A stretch of DNA of 64,000 nt from NCBI RefSeq assembly GCF_008122265.1, contig NZ_CP043042.1, forward strand, positions 434,001 to 498,000, written 5' to 3'. The translations under genes were made by a program, and so were the position numbers. The stretch's first letter is position 1. Every line of letters starts with the position of its first letter. The DNA is from Marinobacter fonticola. GTDB taxonomy: Bacteria > Pseudomonadota > Gammaproteobacteria > Pseudomonadales > Oleiphilaceae. A model generated the notes under the pieces. It worked only from the letters and a program-made list of their open reading frames with translations. It did not search any database and was not told the DNA's origin. Below are positions 1 through 8,840 of this stretch, one piece after another.

Positions 1-1187
1 ACGCGGTGTGCGGCCAGTGCCATCAGGCGTCGAAATACGATGCCGAGACACACCACGGCCATCCACAAGACAGCGCAGGGGCTCAGTGCGTCAACTGCCA
101 TATGCCTGAAAAGACGTACATGGGTGTGGACGACCGGCGCGACCATAGCTTCCGTATTCCGCGGCCGGACTTATCGGTAGCGCTCGGCGTGCCGAATACC
201 TGTAACCAGTGTCACACCGAGAAAGAGGCCCAATGGGCCGCCGCCGCGTTGGAAAAGCGCCACGGGCCTCCGCCCACCGGCCACTTTGCCAAAGCCCTCC
301 AGGCTGGCCGCTACGGCGGCAATCAGGCGGAGACCTTGCTGTCCGAGTTGATCCTCGATACCACGCAGCCGGCCATTGCCCGTGCCACGGCCGTCTCGTT
401 GCTACCGCGCTACCTGTCGGGCCAGTCAGCCGCCGTGTTGCAACAGGCGAGCCGTTCCGAAGAGCCACTGGTGGCGCTGGGCGCGGCCCAGGCACTGAAC
501 GGTATCCCCGAACGGTATCGGCCGATGTTCGGGCTCCCCGGCCTGTACGATCAGCATCGCGTAATCCGCAGTCTGGTGGCCAGCAATCTGCCGCCGAATG
601 CGGTTCCGGCTAATCCTCCCGAACTGAGCCAGCGCTACGATGCGGCGTTGGCGGATTACATCCAGTCCCAGCTCAACAACGCCGACCGTCCTGAATCGCT
701 GGTCAATCTGGGCGGGATTTACTGGCAATTGGGTGAGCCCGACAACGTTGAAGCGTACTACCGTAAAGCCATCGAACAGGCGCCTTACTACACGCCAGCT
801 TACGTGAATCTCGCCGACTTCCTGCGCTCCCAGGGCGACGACGTCGGGGGTAGGAAGGTGCTGGAGCAGGCACTGCCAGCCGTAACCGATCCAGCCCCGA
901 TCCAGCATTCTTTGGGTTTGCTGCTGGTGCGCCAGCAGCAAACCGGCGACGCCATGCCTTATCTACGCAAGGCCGCCGAAAGCCCCTCTGCGACAGCGCG
1001 TTATGTCTACGTCTATGCCGTCGCGCTGAACTCCTCAGGTCAAACGCGGCAGGCAATCGATGTGCTGGAATCGGCCTACCCGCGTTTCCCCGGCAACGCG
1101 GAAATCCTATCGGCCCTGGCGAGTTTCTATCGTTCGTTGGGGCTGGATGACGAGGCCCAGCGTTACGAAAAACTATTGAGAGGGTGA
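1..1187 (+). CDS. Multihaem cytochrome c with C-terminal TPR repeats (5' end missing)
   Basis: The reading frame is open at the left edge, so the N-terminus lies outside the window. The visible part carries three CxxCH haem c attachment motifs (CGQCH near position 9, CVNCH near 88, CNQCH near 204), typical of an exported multihaem cytochrome. An alanine/leucine-rich helical middle follows, of the kind seen in HEAT-like repeats. The last ~170 residues show TPR-type helical repeats, for example a segment starting SLVNLGGIYWQLGEPD. Proteins with this architecture are known as tetratricopeptide/cytochrome c3-like proteins and are presumed periplasmic, with a role in electron transfer or assembly; the exact function is not known. 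The GTG at position 6 is internal and is not the true start. Gene identity as a multihaem cytochrome is fairly certain; the physiological role is not. Confidence 0.8.
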   Translation, partial: AVCGQCHQASKYDAETHHGHPQDSAGAQCVNCHMPEKTYMGVDDRRDHSFRIPRPDLSVALGVPNTCNQCHTEKEAQWAAAALEKRHGPPPTGHFAKALQAGRYGGNQAETLLSELILDTTQPAIARATAVSLLPRYLSGQSAAVLQQASRSEEPLVALGAAQALNGIPERYRPMFGLPGLYDQHRVIRSLVASNLPPNAVPANPPELSQRYDAALADYIQSQLNNADRPESLVNLGGIYWQLGEPDNVEAYYRKAIEQAPYYTPAYVNLADFLRSQGDDVGGRKVLEQALPAVTDPAPIQHSLGLLLVRQQQTGDAMPYLRKAAESPSATARYVYVYAVALNSSGQTRQAIDVLESAYPRFPGNAEILSALASFYRSLGLDDEAQRYEKLLRG

Positions 1188-1616
1188 TGCCTAGAGCTAA
1201 AGGCTTGGAAAATCCGTAAACCTTTTTCCGTCATGCTCGCAATGAACTGGAAATGTCATAAATTGCTTCTACGATAAAACGAGACGTTGCATTACGTTTT
1301 GGGTTTTTATATCGCCGGAACTGAGTAGTCGACGACATACCGCTGTAGAAACGTACGGATTGGATTTTGTTCGTTTGCGTGTGGACGGAGTGGCAGGTAT
1401 GCCCGTCGGTTGCTCGATTATGGATGTCGTTGACCCATTGCCCCTGTTAATGGATCAGCCCCCCTTTATCCAGTATCCCCTGACATCATCCTGGCTTTGC
1501 GCCTCTAGCGTGACGTTGCGGTTTGCAACGCTACGTGGCCTCTCTTCGTCTGTCGCTTTTAGCTCGTTCCCGGATTGGTTCGAGTCTTTGGTGTGGAAAT
1601 CTGATGGAGAGTAAGC
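1188..1616. other. Intergenic stretch, no gene seen
   Basis: About 430 bases between the cytochrome gene and the next plus-strand gene. The short open frames here lack good ribosome sites and recognisable protein character. The stretch is less GC-rich than its surroundings (for example around 1255-1320) and probably holds the promoter of the downstream gene. No clear hairpin terminator was found after the cytochrome stop. Confidence 0.5.
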
Positions 1617-2453
1617 ATGACCTTCAAAAGGCTGCATTCGGCCTGTGCCGGATTGTCGTTGAGAACACGGATTCTCGCTGCTTCAGCAAGCGTTTTTGTC
1701 AGCACCGGCGCAGTTGCCCAGGATGCATCTGACCTGGCCAAGCAATTGGCCAATCCCATTGCAAGCCTGATTTCGCTGCCATTCCAGGCCAATTTCGACT
1801 GGAATATCGGTCCGGAAGACGACGGCGAACGGTTAACGGTAAACGTTCAACCGGTGGTGCCGATCTCTCTTAACGAGGACTGGAACCTGATCAGCCGCAC
1901 CATCCTGCCCATCATCGATCAGAGCGATATCTTCCCCGGTGCCGGGAGTCAGTCGGGTTTGGGTGACACGGTCCAGAGCCTGTTCTTCTCGCCGGTGGAG
2001 CCGACGGCCAATGGCTGGATCTGGGGCGCTGGCCCCGTATTCCTGTTGCCTACGGGCACGGACGACCTGCTGAGCGCCGACAAGTGGGGCGTCGGCCCGA
2101 CAGCGGTAGCACTGAAGCAGACCGGCCCGTGGACGATGGGCGGGCTGGCCAACCACATCTGGTCCGTCGCCGGCGACGACGACCGGCAAGACATCAGCCA
2201 ATCCTTCGTCCAGCCCTTCTTTACCTACACCACACCGTCGGCGATGAGCGTCACCCTCACGGCGGATTCCACCTACAACTGGAAAACCAACGACTGGACG
2301 ATTCCCATCGGCCTTTTTGCCGCTCAGGTATTCAAGGTCGGCTCGCAGACGCTACAGGTTCAGGCGGGGCCCCGTTATTACGCGCAGAGCCCCGATAGCG
2401 GGCCGGATGGCTGGGGGGCTAGGTTCAACTTTGTGCTCTTGTTTCCGAAGTGA
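1617..2453 (+). CDS. Outer-membrane transporter-like beta-barrel protein
   Basis: A 278-residue protein with a Sec signal peptide (basic N-terminus, hydrophobic stretch LAASASVFVSTGAVAQ, cleavage after AQ). The mature part is rich in alternating polar and aromatic residues (NWKTNDWTIPIGLF, LQVQAGPRYYAQSP) and ends in a hydrophobic/aromatic strand (FNFVLLFPK), as outer-membrane barrels do. It resembles the small 'transporter' or neuromedin-U-like family related to the MetA phenol-degradation porin group. A ribosome site GGAGAG sits just before the ATG. The substrate cannot be deduced. It appears monocistronic, with a long hairpin just after the stop. The family call is by pattern, not by search. 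Confidence 0.65.
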   Translation: MTFKRLHSACAGLSLRTRILAASASVFVSTGAVAQDASDLAKQLANPIASLISLPFQANFDWNIGPEDDGERLTVNVQPVVPISLNEDWNLISRTILPIIDQSDIFPGAGSQSGLGDTVQSLFFSPVEPTANGWIWGAGPVFLLPTGTDDLLSADKWGVGPTAVALKQTGPWTMGGLANHIWSVAGDDDRQDISQSFVQPFFTYTTPSAMSVTLTADSTYNWKTNDWTIPIGLFAAQVFKVGSQTLQVQAGPRYYAQSPDSGPDGWGARFNFVLLFPK

Positions 2454-2458
2454 TGGAG

Positions 2459-2508
2459 CACTGAGAAGTACAGCATGTGCGAAGTCGCCCTTGCTGTACT
2501 TCTCAGTG
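2459..2508. terminator. Long hairpin between convergent genes
   Basis: Two perfectly complementary 17-base arms (2459-2475 and 2492-2508) flank a 16-base loop. It lies 6 bases after the porin-like gene and about 85 bases before the end of the converging sulfatase gene. There is no T-run on either side, so it may be a Rho-assisted or bidirectional terminator or an mRNA 3'-end stabiliser. Confidence 0.6.
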
Positions 2509-2592
2509 TAAACCAAGCGTCGAACTGCGATGCCACCTCGACGTCCCACCCTTATTTGATTGCCGGGGCGAGAAATCGAGGTGGCTATCGGC

Positions 2593-4959
2593 CTACTTCA
2601 TTTCAATGACGACATTCTCTATCTTGCCGGTAAAGGGAAACGGCGGCTTGTAGTCCTGGATTACGGGTTGCCCGGTGTCGGCGCCGACGCCGAAGGAATC
2701 GATACCGAAAGCGCCGGGCACGGTGGCTGCCATCTTCTGCTGCGCGACTTGTTTGCCATCGATCGACAGGGTCAGGTTTGCACCCGCTCCGGGTTTTTCG
2801 CCGCCTTCGTAGGCGAAATCGACGGTGATGGCCGAGTCGCCATTAATGGGCTCCTTGCCTTTCAATGTGGTGTTGTCGTGGAAGTAGTTGTAGGTAAACA
2901 CGGGGACGCCCGCGTCGAGATAAAGCGTCATACCGGCTCCCAGACCACCGAACGCCATGAGAACGCCCTCGGTATCGGCGCCTTCTCCGGTAAACTTCGC
3001 CGTCATGGTCCATGATCTGTTCTTCATCGGCGGCGCGGCCGTCTCGGGGATACGCGTAGCGCCTGCAGGAAAGGTATAGGTGCTGGCGCCCTCAACGCTG
3101 CCAGGCAGGTCCGGTTTGGGAACAGCCAGGCGTGCCGAACCGCGGTCATCCAGGGGGTAGACACCAAATTCTTCGGCGGCCTGGTCAAACTTGGTCTTCA
3201 GCTCAGCCAGTTTCTCAGGATGCTCGTCGGCAAGGTCATTGGCCTCGGAGAAGTCGTCGGGAAGATAATAAAGCTCCCACTGGTCTTCCTCCCAATTTCC
3301 TGGAGCGATATCCATGCGCCATGGGCGCGTGTGCTGGGCATTCGCCTTCCAGCCATCCTCATAGTAAGAACGATTGGACAGAATCTCGAAGTACTGCGAG
3401 TTGCGGCCTTCGAAGCTGGGGTCCGTGAAGCTGGCGAGGAAAGAGGCGCCTTCCAGGGGTTTCTGTTCAATGCCGTCCACGGTTTCGGGCATTGGCACGC
3501 CTGCCGCTTCGAGCACCGTTGGCATGACGTCAATCACATGGAGGAACGCGTCGCGCGGCTTATCATCAGGCTCGATCCGTGCAGGCCAGCTGACCACCAT
3601 CGGGTTGCGACTACCGCCCAAATGCGACGCCACCTGCTTGACCCACTGGAAGGGGGCGTTGCCGGCCCATGCCCAACCCATCGGGTAATGTGGCTCTGTG
3701 CCGGGTTGGCCGACGTCGTCAAGCTGCGGCAGCAGTTCCTCCAGAGGTGTCTGGATACCATTCAGCGCAGCGATTTCATTAAAGGTTCCATTAGGGCCGC
3801 CTTCGGAGGATGCACCGTTGTCGCCAACGATGTAGACCACCATGGTATTTTCGGCATCTGGCAGTTTTTTCACCGACTCGAGGAGGCGCCCGATCTCGTG
3901 ATCGGTGAAGGCCATATAGGCGGCATAGTTCTCCATCAGAGTGGTGTAGACCTTTGTTTGGGTGTCATTGAGTGAAGACCACTCACGCACCCAATCCGGG
4001 CGCGGTGTAAGCTGGGTGCCCTCGGGAAGCAAGCCCATCTCCATCTGCTTTTTAAAGGCCTTTTCGCGGTAGGCTTCCCACCCGTCATCGAAGGCGCCCT
4101 TAAAGGGCTCACGCCACTTAGCGGGTGCCTGATGAGGCGCGTGCATGGCGCCAGGTGCAAAGTACATCAAGAAGGGCTTCTCGGGGGCAAGCGCCTTTGA
4201 CACTTCCATTCTCTCAATGGCGCGGTCAGTCATGTCCGTCAGCAAGTGATAACCTTCTTCGGGTGACGCGGGGGGCTCGACCGGGACCGTGTTCTCGTAA
4301 AGAACCGGGTAGTACTGATCTGTTTCACCGCCGATAAAGCCATAGAAATAATCAAAACCGAGCCCGGTGGGCCAGCGATCGTAGGGCCCCGCAATAGTGG
4401 ACTCCCAGCCGGGCGTATTGTGGTTTTTGCCATACCACCAGGTCGAATAACCGTTTTCCTTGAGGACTTTGCCCAATGTGGCCGTTTCTTTCGGAATCAT
4501 GGTGGAATAGCTTGGGTAACCGGTGGCCCATTCCATCAGAAAACCGTTTGCGGCCACATGGTGATTCCGGCCTGTCAGCAAGGCGGCCCGGGTCGGACCG
4601 CAGATTGAGGTGGTGTGAAAACGTGTGTACTTCAGCCCTTCGGACGCCAGTTCATCCAGCTCGGGTGTCGGGATCAAACCGCCGAAGGTGCCGGTCTGAC
4701 CAAAGCCGACATCGTCGAGCATAATGATGATGACATTGGGCGCATCGTTCGGCGCTGATATGGATTTCGGCCAGTCAGGGGACGAGTTTTTATAGGTTTG
4801 GCCAATCTCACCTTCGAAGGGTGACAGCGGTTGCGGCAGTTGCGACCTGTCTGGCCAGTCTTGTGCGGAGGTGGCGCTGGAAAATGTGCCCAGTATCAGC
4901 GCCAGGCCAAAGGTTTGTCGTAGGGTTCCAGTCCGCGTCTTTTGATGGAGCGTCTCCAT
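2593..4959 (-). CDS. Exported arylsulfatase (type I, formylglycine-dependent)
   Basis: A 788-residue sulfatase of the alkaline-phosphatase fold, expected to hydrolyse sulfate esters in the periplasm. The start chosen at 4959 has a strong GGAAGGAAG ribosome site and gives a signal peptide ([21 protein letters not shown]). The metal-binding pair DD lies at about residues 82-83 in [13 protein letters not shown]. The catalytic signature [12 protein letters not shown] begins at about Cys120, so an anaerobic- or FGE-type maturase is needed to convert this Cys to formylglycine; none is in the window. [11 protein letters not shown] is the later metal-binding motif. A ~200-residue C-terminal beta-rich extension follows, as in the Pseudomonas AtsA/choline-sulfatase-like large sulfatases. 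The promoter region is duplicated about 3.7 kb away. The family is certain; the substrate is unknown. Confidence 0.93.
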   Translation of the reverse strand: METLHQKTRTGTLRQTFGLALILGTFSSATSAQDWPDRSQLPQPLSPFEGEIGQTYKNSSPDWPKSISAPNDAPNVIIIMLDDVGFGQTGTFGGLIPTPELDELASEGLKYTRFHTTSICGPTRAALLTGRNHHVAANGFLMEWATGYPSYSTMIPKETATLGKVLKENGYSTWWYGKNHNTPGWESTIAGPYDRWPTGLGFDYFYGFIGGETDQYYPVLYENTVPVEPPASPEEGYHLLTDMTDRAIERMEVSKALAPEKPFLMYFAPGAMHAPHQAPAKWREPFKGAFDDGWEAYREKAFKKQMEMGLLPEGTQLTPRPDWVREWSSLNDTQTKVYTTLMENYAAYMAFTDHEIGRLLESVKKLPDAENTMVVYIVGDNGASSEGGPNGTFNEIAALNGIQTPLEELLPQLDDVGQPGTEPHYPMGWAWAGNAPFQWVKQVASHLGGSRNPMVVSWPARIEPDDKPRDAFLHVIDVMPTVLEAAGVPMPETVDGIEQKPLEGASFLASFTDPSFEGRNSQYFEILSNRSYYEDGWKANAQHTRPWRMDIAPGNWEEDQWELYYLPDDFSEANDLADEHPEKLAELKTKFDQAAEEFGVYPLDDRGSARLAVPKPDLPGSVEGASTYTFPAGATRIPETAAPPMKNRSWTMTAKFTGEGADTEGVLMAFGGLGAGMTLYLDAGVPVFTYNYFHDNTTLKGKEPINGDSAITVDFAYEGGEKPGAGANLTLSIDGKQVAQQKMAATVPGAFGIDSFGVGADTGQPVIQDYKPPFPFTGKIENVVIEMK

Positions 4960-4969
4960 GGTACAGTCT

Positions 4970-5155
4970 TCCTTCCTTGTCAACGATTGGAGCGCGTTGC
5001 CAGTAGGCATTCACGTTACTTCGAGACATCAAAATTCGAAGACTGCCACGCGTGCGTGACTAGCTCGCAAAGAGGTTAATCTTTCGAAATGAGAGAATAG
5101 TTTGCCCTCGTAAGACTGTCCAGAAAGGTTCCGTGACAGTTTTGTTGACGCGCTT
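4970..5155 (-). repeat. Duplicated promoter region, copy A (upstream of the sulfatase)
   Basis: This region upstream of the sulfatase start matches 8651-8840 over about 185 bases with only scattered differences. Shared blocks include CACGTTACTTCGAGACATCA, TTAATCTTTCGAAA and AAAGGTTCCGTGACA. The two copies also share the ribosome-site block CTTCCTT(T)CCTTGTCAACGAT read on the plus strand. Several TTCGAA-type palindromes recur in it and are candidate operator half-sites. It probably contains the sulfatase promoter and operator; no exact -35/-10 assignment is claimed. Confidence 0.75.
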
Positions 5156-5238
5156 GCTTGGCGCTGAAAGGCTCCAATATCGCCACAGGCAGAATCGACG
5201 AAGCGATCGTCCTGTAATTAACCCGCAGCTTGCTTGGT

Positions 5239-6717
5239 TCAGTTCAGCTTGACGAGATCGTCTGGTTTCCAGCTTCGGTCGAAATAGGGTTGCTCGGGGC
5301 CATAGAGTCGGAACAGGAAGAACCAGCCTTTTCCGGGAACCGTTTTTACCCAGTTCGCGGCCTCGCCGTCTGGCTCCTCCGGCCCGAAATACAGGTCGTA
5401 GCTGCCATCTTCATTCTGCTTCGGTTCGGTGAAGGTCGAGATACGCGCAAACTCCGACCCGTTATCCAGCTGAGAACGGGTCTCGGTGTCATAGACCGTT
5501 ACCGACCAGTAGAGTTTTGCCGGGATATCCGCAGGCAGGTGCATCCTGTAACTCTGGCCACCATCAAGCTGCTCGCCATCGGCATCGCGTGTACCCCATG
5601 GATACGCTTGCCCGACACCCGGTGTCGTTGAGCTCATCAGCTGGCTGGTCCCACAGGCGAGATAGAAGAAATAGGTCCGCGCGTCGTGATTGGTGTGACC
5701 GTCGATCTCGAACGTGGGGCTGCCGCCCATAAAGGCTTCAGCGTAGTAGCGGTCAGGCCAGTGCCAGCGCTCCGCCGGCCCGTCGCTCTTGAAGGCGATC
5801 GAGCGGGCCATCGCCTGGCCGGTGACCGCCGCGCGTTCGAGGAGCTTTTTCATGCGATCATCCGGCGCGAAGGCCTCTCCGGGTTCGATGCCGATTGCCT
5901 TCATCAAACCCATCGCAAAGGCATCGGTCTGAGTGAGTGGCTCGCTCTCAACCACCTCGGCCAGTCGCTCGAAATAGGCCAGGCCTTCCGGTGGAATGCG
6001 ATTCAGAACCTTGTCGCTCATGTTGAAGTATTGAAGCGTCGGTCGCTCCGATGGGGCATCCATCGCGCTCAATGGGTAGATCTTCAGCCCCGTTTTCATC
6101 AGCTCGACCGCTGCGCTGGTGTCGGGGCCGTCATCGGTCTGTTCGACATTGCCGCGCAGAAGCATCCAACTGACATAGGTTGCCGGGCGCACGACGACGA
6201 AATCCTCGGGCGCATCGCCTTCCCATTCCGGCGGCACGATCAGGTATTTCCCGCTTTCGGAAACGGATGGAATGATATCAATCACCGGCTTCTCCCACAT
6301 GTCGTCAATCATGCCGGTCAGCTTCGGGGGCACCTCCATCGCAATCGGGCCCTCATGGGTGTCGAAGAAGTAGTCGATATACATCGAGTCCGGGTTGCCG
6401 GTCAGATGCTTGATATTGACCTTCATCAAGTCGCCCAGATAGCCGAGCTTCCATGCATCCGACCCGCCGCCCATACCCTCGGCGTTTGCGATACGGTACT
6501 GCTGCATTCCGACCGCCGGCAGCCCCCAGAGGTAGACCTGGACCGCACGCTGATAGGCGAGCTCGTCGAACATCTTCTGCGCAGTGTCGTCGGTCGGCAC
6601 GCCGAGTTCGTATTGCGGCACGAAATCCGCCGGAAGCGCCTCCTGGGCTGCTACGGGCTGCGCGAGGCTACCCATGGCTAATGCAATCGCCAGTATCCGT
6701 GGTTTATTAATCTTCAT
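5239..6717 (-). CDS. DUF1254/DUF1214 secreted protein (first of a pair)
   Basis: A 492-residue exported protein of the DUF1254 (N-terminal) plus DUF1214 (C-terminal) family, function unknown. The start at 6717 follows an AGGGAAAG ribosome site and yields a clean signal peptide (PRILAIALAMGSLAQPVAAQ). Family hallmarks include YLWGLPAVGMQQYR near the N-terminus, NPDSMYIDYFFD, the central tryptophan-rich HWPDRYYAEAF, and the C-terminal DUF1214 stretch PAKLYWSVTVYDTETRSQL ending in RSWKPDDLVKLN. It lies 70 bases after a paralogue on the same strand, and the sulfatase follows, so a shared periplasmic pathway is plausible but unproven. Confidence 0.85.
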   Translation of the reverse strand: MKINKPRILAIALAMGSLAQPVAAQEALPADFVPQYELGVPTDDTAQKMFDELAYQRAVQVYLWGLPAVGMQQYRIANAEGMGGGSDAWKLGYLGDLMKVNIKHLTGNPDSMYIDYFFDTHEGPIAMEVPPKLTGMIDDMWEKPVIDIIPSVSESGKYLIVPPEWEGDAPEDFVVVRPATYVSWMLLRGNVEQTDDGPDTSAAVELMKTGLKIYPLSAMDAPSERPTLQYFNMSDKVLNRIPPEGLAYFERLAEVVESEPLTQTDAFAMGLMKAIGIEPGEAFAPDDRMKKLLERAAVTGQAMARSIAFKSDGPAERWHWPDRYYAEAFMGGSPTFEIDGHTNHDARTYFFYLACGTSQLMSSTTPGVGQAYPWGTRDADGEQLDGGQSYRMHLPADIPAKLYWSVTVYDTETRSQLDNGSEFARISTFTEPKQNEDGSYDLYFGPEEPDGEAANWVKTVPGKGWFFLFRLYGPEQPYFDRSWKPDDLVKLN

Positions 6718-6787
6718 ACGTTTCTTTCCCTGCACTCCGGTGCCCATGCGTTTGTCGTCAAATTTGCCAGAACGCCTGCATAGCAAG

Positions 6788-8305
6788 CTACTTCTGGACG
6801 ACCTCGAAGTCCGGCATCTTGAACGTTTTCTTGTAGAAAGCGTCCGTCGGACCATAGAACCGGATCGTCGGCAGCGGTCGCTTGCCTGACGTGGGAATCC
6901 AGTTCGATTCGAGCCCATCAGGGGCCTTCGGACCCACATAGAGCGTGACGCTGCCGTCGGTGTTCTTTTCCATCGTGTCGATGTCGTAGGAAGAGAGCGT
7001 GGTGCGATTGCTGGCGCTGTAGATGAAGGCAAACGTGGCGCGGTCGTACACCGTGAGTGCCCAGAACTGCTTCACCGGCATGTCGGCGGGCACATTCACC
7101 TTGTAGAGTTTGCCGGCCTCCAGCTGCTTGCCGTCGTTGTCCGCCATTGCTGCCATATAGGCTGTGGGCGGCGTGTCGGAGGCCTTTTTGGGGAAGTACG
7201 TGGCCCAGAAGTACTGGGCTGCGCGCTCGATCAGATCGATTCGACCGGCATAGGTGAAATTGAACTCCCGGTTGTCATCGGGCTGCAGAAGAGAGACGTA
7301 ATGGCGATCCGGCCAGTAGACGCGCTCCGCCATCTCCGTGTCCATCCACTGCTGCAGGAAGTGCCAGGCGTCAATCGCGGCCTGCCGCATGGCGCGTTTG
7401 GTGGTCTCGTCCGGCGCGAACGGCTTGCCCTTTTCGATACCGAGCGACTTCAGCATGCCCATCATTACCTTGTCCTGCTCCTTGACGGGCTCGACGCTCA
7501 CGATGGCGTGCATATCTTCGAAGTGGCGTTCGTCGTAGAAGGGGAGCGTCGGGTAGCGGTCTTCGCTGGGATCGATGAACGTCTGCTGCGGTGGATTTTC
7601 CGCCTCCGAAAGGTAATACATCCGCAACCGCTTCGCGTAGTTGTATGCGTCCGTTGCGGTCTTGCCCGACGCGGGCACCGAACGAAACGCCAGCGCGATG
7701 CGGTAGTTCGGCGATGCGATGTGGATATAACCCGGTGGGATCGTCGCCTCATAGTCCGGCGGCGTGAACAGGTATTTGCCTCCCTTGCCTTTGTCGACGC
7801 CTGCCGGCCCGACGTCGGCAATCGTGTATTGCCAGGCGTCAACAACCTGGCCATAGAGACTGCCATCCGCTCCCGCTGGGGGAACCTCCAGTACGACGGG
7901 GCCCTCTCGCAGATCGGTGTAGGCCGCGATATACGGCGTGGAGCTGTTCGCAGTCAGCGCCTCGAGTCGCGGCGAAGCCGTCTTGGAATAAGCGATGATG
8001 TCGTTGTCCTTGTAGCCAAGTTCATCGACAGCCCCTCTGCGAAAGGAATAGATGGCCATTGCCGGCATGTTCCACAGCACGGCCTCGAATGCGCGCTGGT
8101 ATTTGGTCTGGTAGTCGAAGTCCTCGACCGAGGGTTTTGCGCCCTCTGGCGGTTGGCCGCCCTGTGGCTCTTGCCCACTCTGGGCCAAAGCGCTACCACT
8201 CATAGCAAAGAGCGCCGTGACGAACAGAATGAATAGGGCGGCTATCGAGCGCAGACTCAGCGTACCCGTCCGCCGACCGATCAAGAGCGCATACGTCGTT
8301 CTCAT
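6788..8305 (-). CDS. DUF1254/DUF1214 secreted protein (second of a pair)
   Basis: A 505-residue paralogue of the neighbouring DUF1254/DUF1214 protein. The long signal sequence has a basic start and a hydrophobic core (SIAALFILFVTALFAMSGSA) before ALAQ, then a Gln/Pro-rich linker. Conserved blocks: FEAVLWNMPAMAIYSFRR, LTANSSTPYIAAYTD, VYWPDRHYVSLL and VKQFWALTVYDRATFAF, ending in FKKT-type KTFKMPDFEVVQK. The start ATG at 8305 has an AAGGGA ribosome site. It begins 35 bases after the remnant gene at 8341-8643, so it may once have been co-transcribed from the duplicated promoter. Function unknown. Confidence 0.85.
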   Translation of the reverse strand: MRTTYALLIGRRTGTLSLRSIAALFILFVTALFAMSGSALAQSGQEPQGGQPPEGAKPSVEDFDYQTKYQRAFEAVLWNMPAMAIYSFRRGAVDELGYKDNDIIAYSKTASPRLEALTANSSTPYIAAYTDLREGPVVLEVPPAGADGSLYGQVVDAWQYTIADVGPAGVDKGKGGKYLFTPPDYEATIPPGYIHIASPNYRIALAFRSVPASGKTATDAYNYAKRLRMYYLSEAENPPQQTFIDPSEDRYPTLPFYDERHFEDMHAIVSVEPVKEQDKVMMGMLKSLGIEKGKPFAPDETTKRAMRQAAIDAWHFLQQWMDTEMAERVYWPDRHYVSLLQPDDNREFNFTYAGRIDLIERAAQYFWATYFPKKASDTPPTAYMAAMADNDGKQLEAGKLYKVNVPADMPVKQFWALTVYDRATFAFIYSASNRTTLSSYDIDTMEKNTDGSVTLYVGPKAPDGLESNWIPTSGKRPLPTIRFYGPTDAFYKKTFKMPDFEVVQK

Positions 8306-8340
8306 AGGGTGTCCCTTCCGTTCTATGGTTAATCATTCAC

Positions 8341-8643
8341 TTACTTCGAACTGCCAGGCATGGAAACCTTGATGTTCGGTGGGTATTTCTTCAGAAACTC
8401 TGCAAACGTCCTGCATTCATGGTCATGCGCGCGAGTAGTAGCGGTTCTTGAGGTCCGGTGCGTTAACGGGTAGCGGGAAGTGGCTGGGTCGGAATCCTTT
8501 AGATGGTCCCGGTAAGGCAGACGAATATCTGTAGCGCGGAGTGCAGGGCGGCTCGCTTGTGGGTGCAAGCCGCGAGGGCTCTGGAAAATATCTGAAACGA
8601 GCGCAGCGGCTGTCGTCGGCGCCGTTTGGTGGGAGGTCTTCAC
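8341..8643 (-). pseudogene. Decayed gene behind a sulfatase-type promoter (probable sulfatase remnant)
   Basis: A 100-codon frame from GTG at 8643, preceded by an AGGAAAGGAAG ribosome site that matches the one before the sulfatase start. The first residues (VKTSHQTA) align with the sulfatase start (METLHQKT) at T, H and Q. The middle is arginine/proline-rich, low-complexity-looking protein with no signal peptide, as expected for a shifted or deleted frame. The last 20 residues (FAEFLKKYPPNIKVSM) recall the FL..YPP tail seen at the C-terminus of many bacterial arylsulfatases. I infer an internally deleted paralogue of the sulfatase kept by its duplicated promoter. It could instead be a leader peptide or a novel small gene. 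Confidence 0.45.
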
Positions 8644-8650
8644 GGGGCGG

Positions 8651-8840
8651 CTTCCTTTCCTTGTCAACGATCGAAAACGTTTCAGCAGTGGGCACTCACG
8701 TTACTTCGAGACATCAGAATTCGAAGACCGCCACGTGTCAGTGACTAGCTCACAAAGAGATTAATCTTTCGAAAGAAAAGAGTAGTCCGCCTTCGAACCT
8801 CTGTCGAGAAAGGTTCCGTGACAATTTCGTTGACGCACTA
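8651..8840 (-). repeat. Duplicated promoter region, copy B
   Basis: Second copy of the sulfatase upstream region (4970-5155), in the same orientation, lying before the decayed gene and reaching the stop codon of the HupE-like gene (8838). The same TTCGAA-rich blocks are present. If functional it would drive the remnant and the DUF1254 pair from the same regulator as the sulfatase. Confidence 0.75.

Noticed and set aside
1360..1614. 84-codon frame upstream of the porin-like gene
   Set aside because: No ribosome site, random-looking composition, ends just before the real start.
5686..6681. 331-codon plus-strand frame
   Set aside because: Antisense shadow of the DUF1254 gene at 5239-6717, which has a signal peptide and family motifs.
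6718..7032. 105-codon N-terminal extension of the first DUF1254 protein
   Set aside because: The extension is arginine/serine-rich, overlaps the upstream gene and would bury the signal peptide; the start at 6717 has a ribosome site.
7301..8236. 311-codon plus-strand frame
   Set aside because: Antisense shadow of the second DUF1254 gene; no recognisable protein features.
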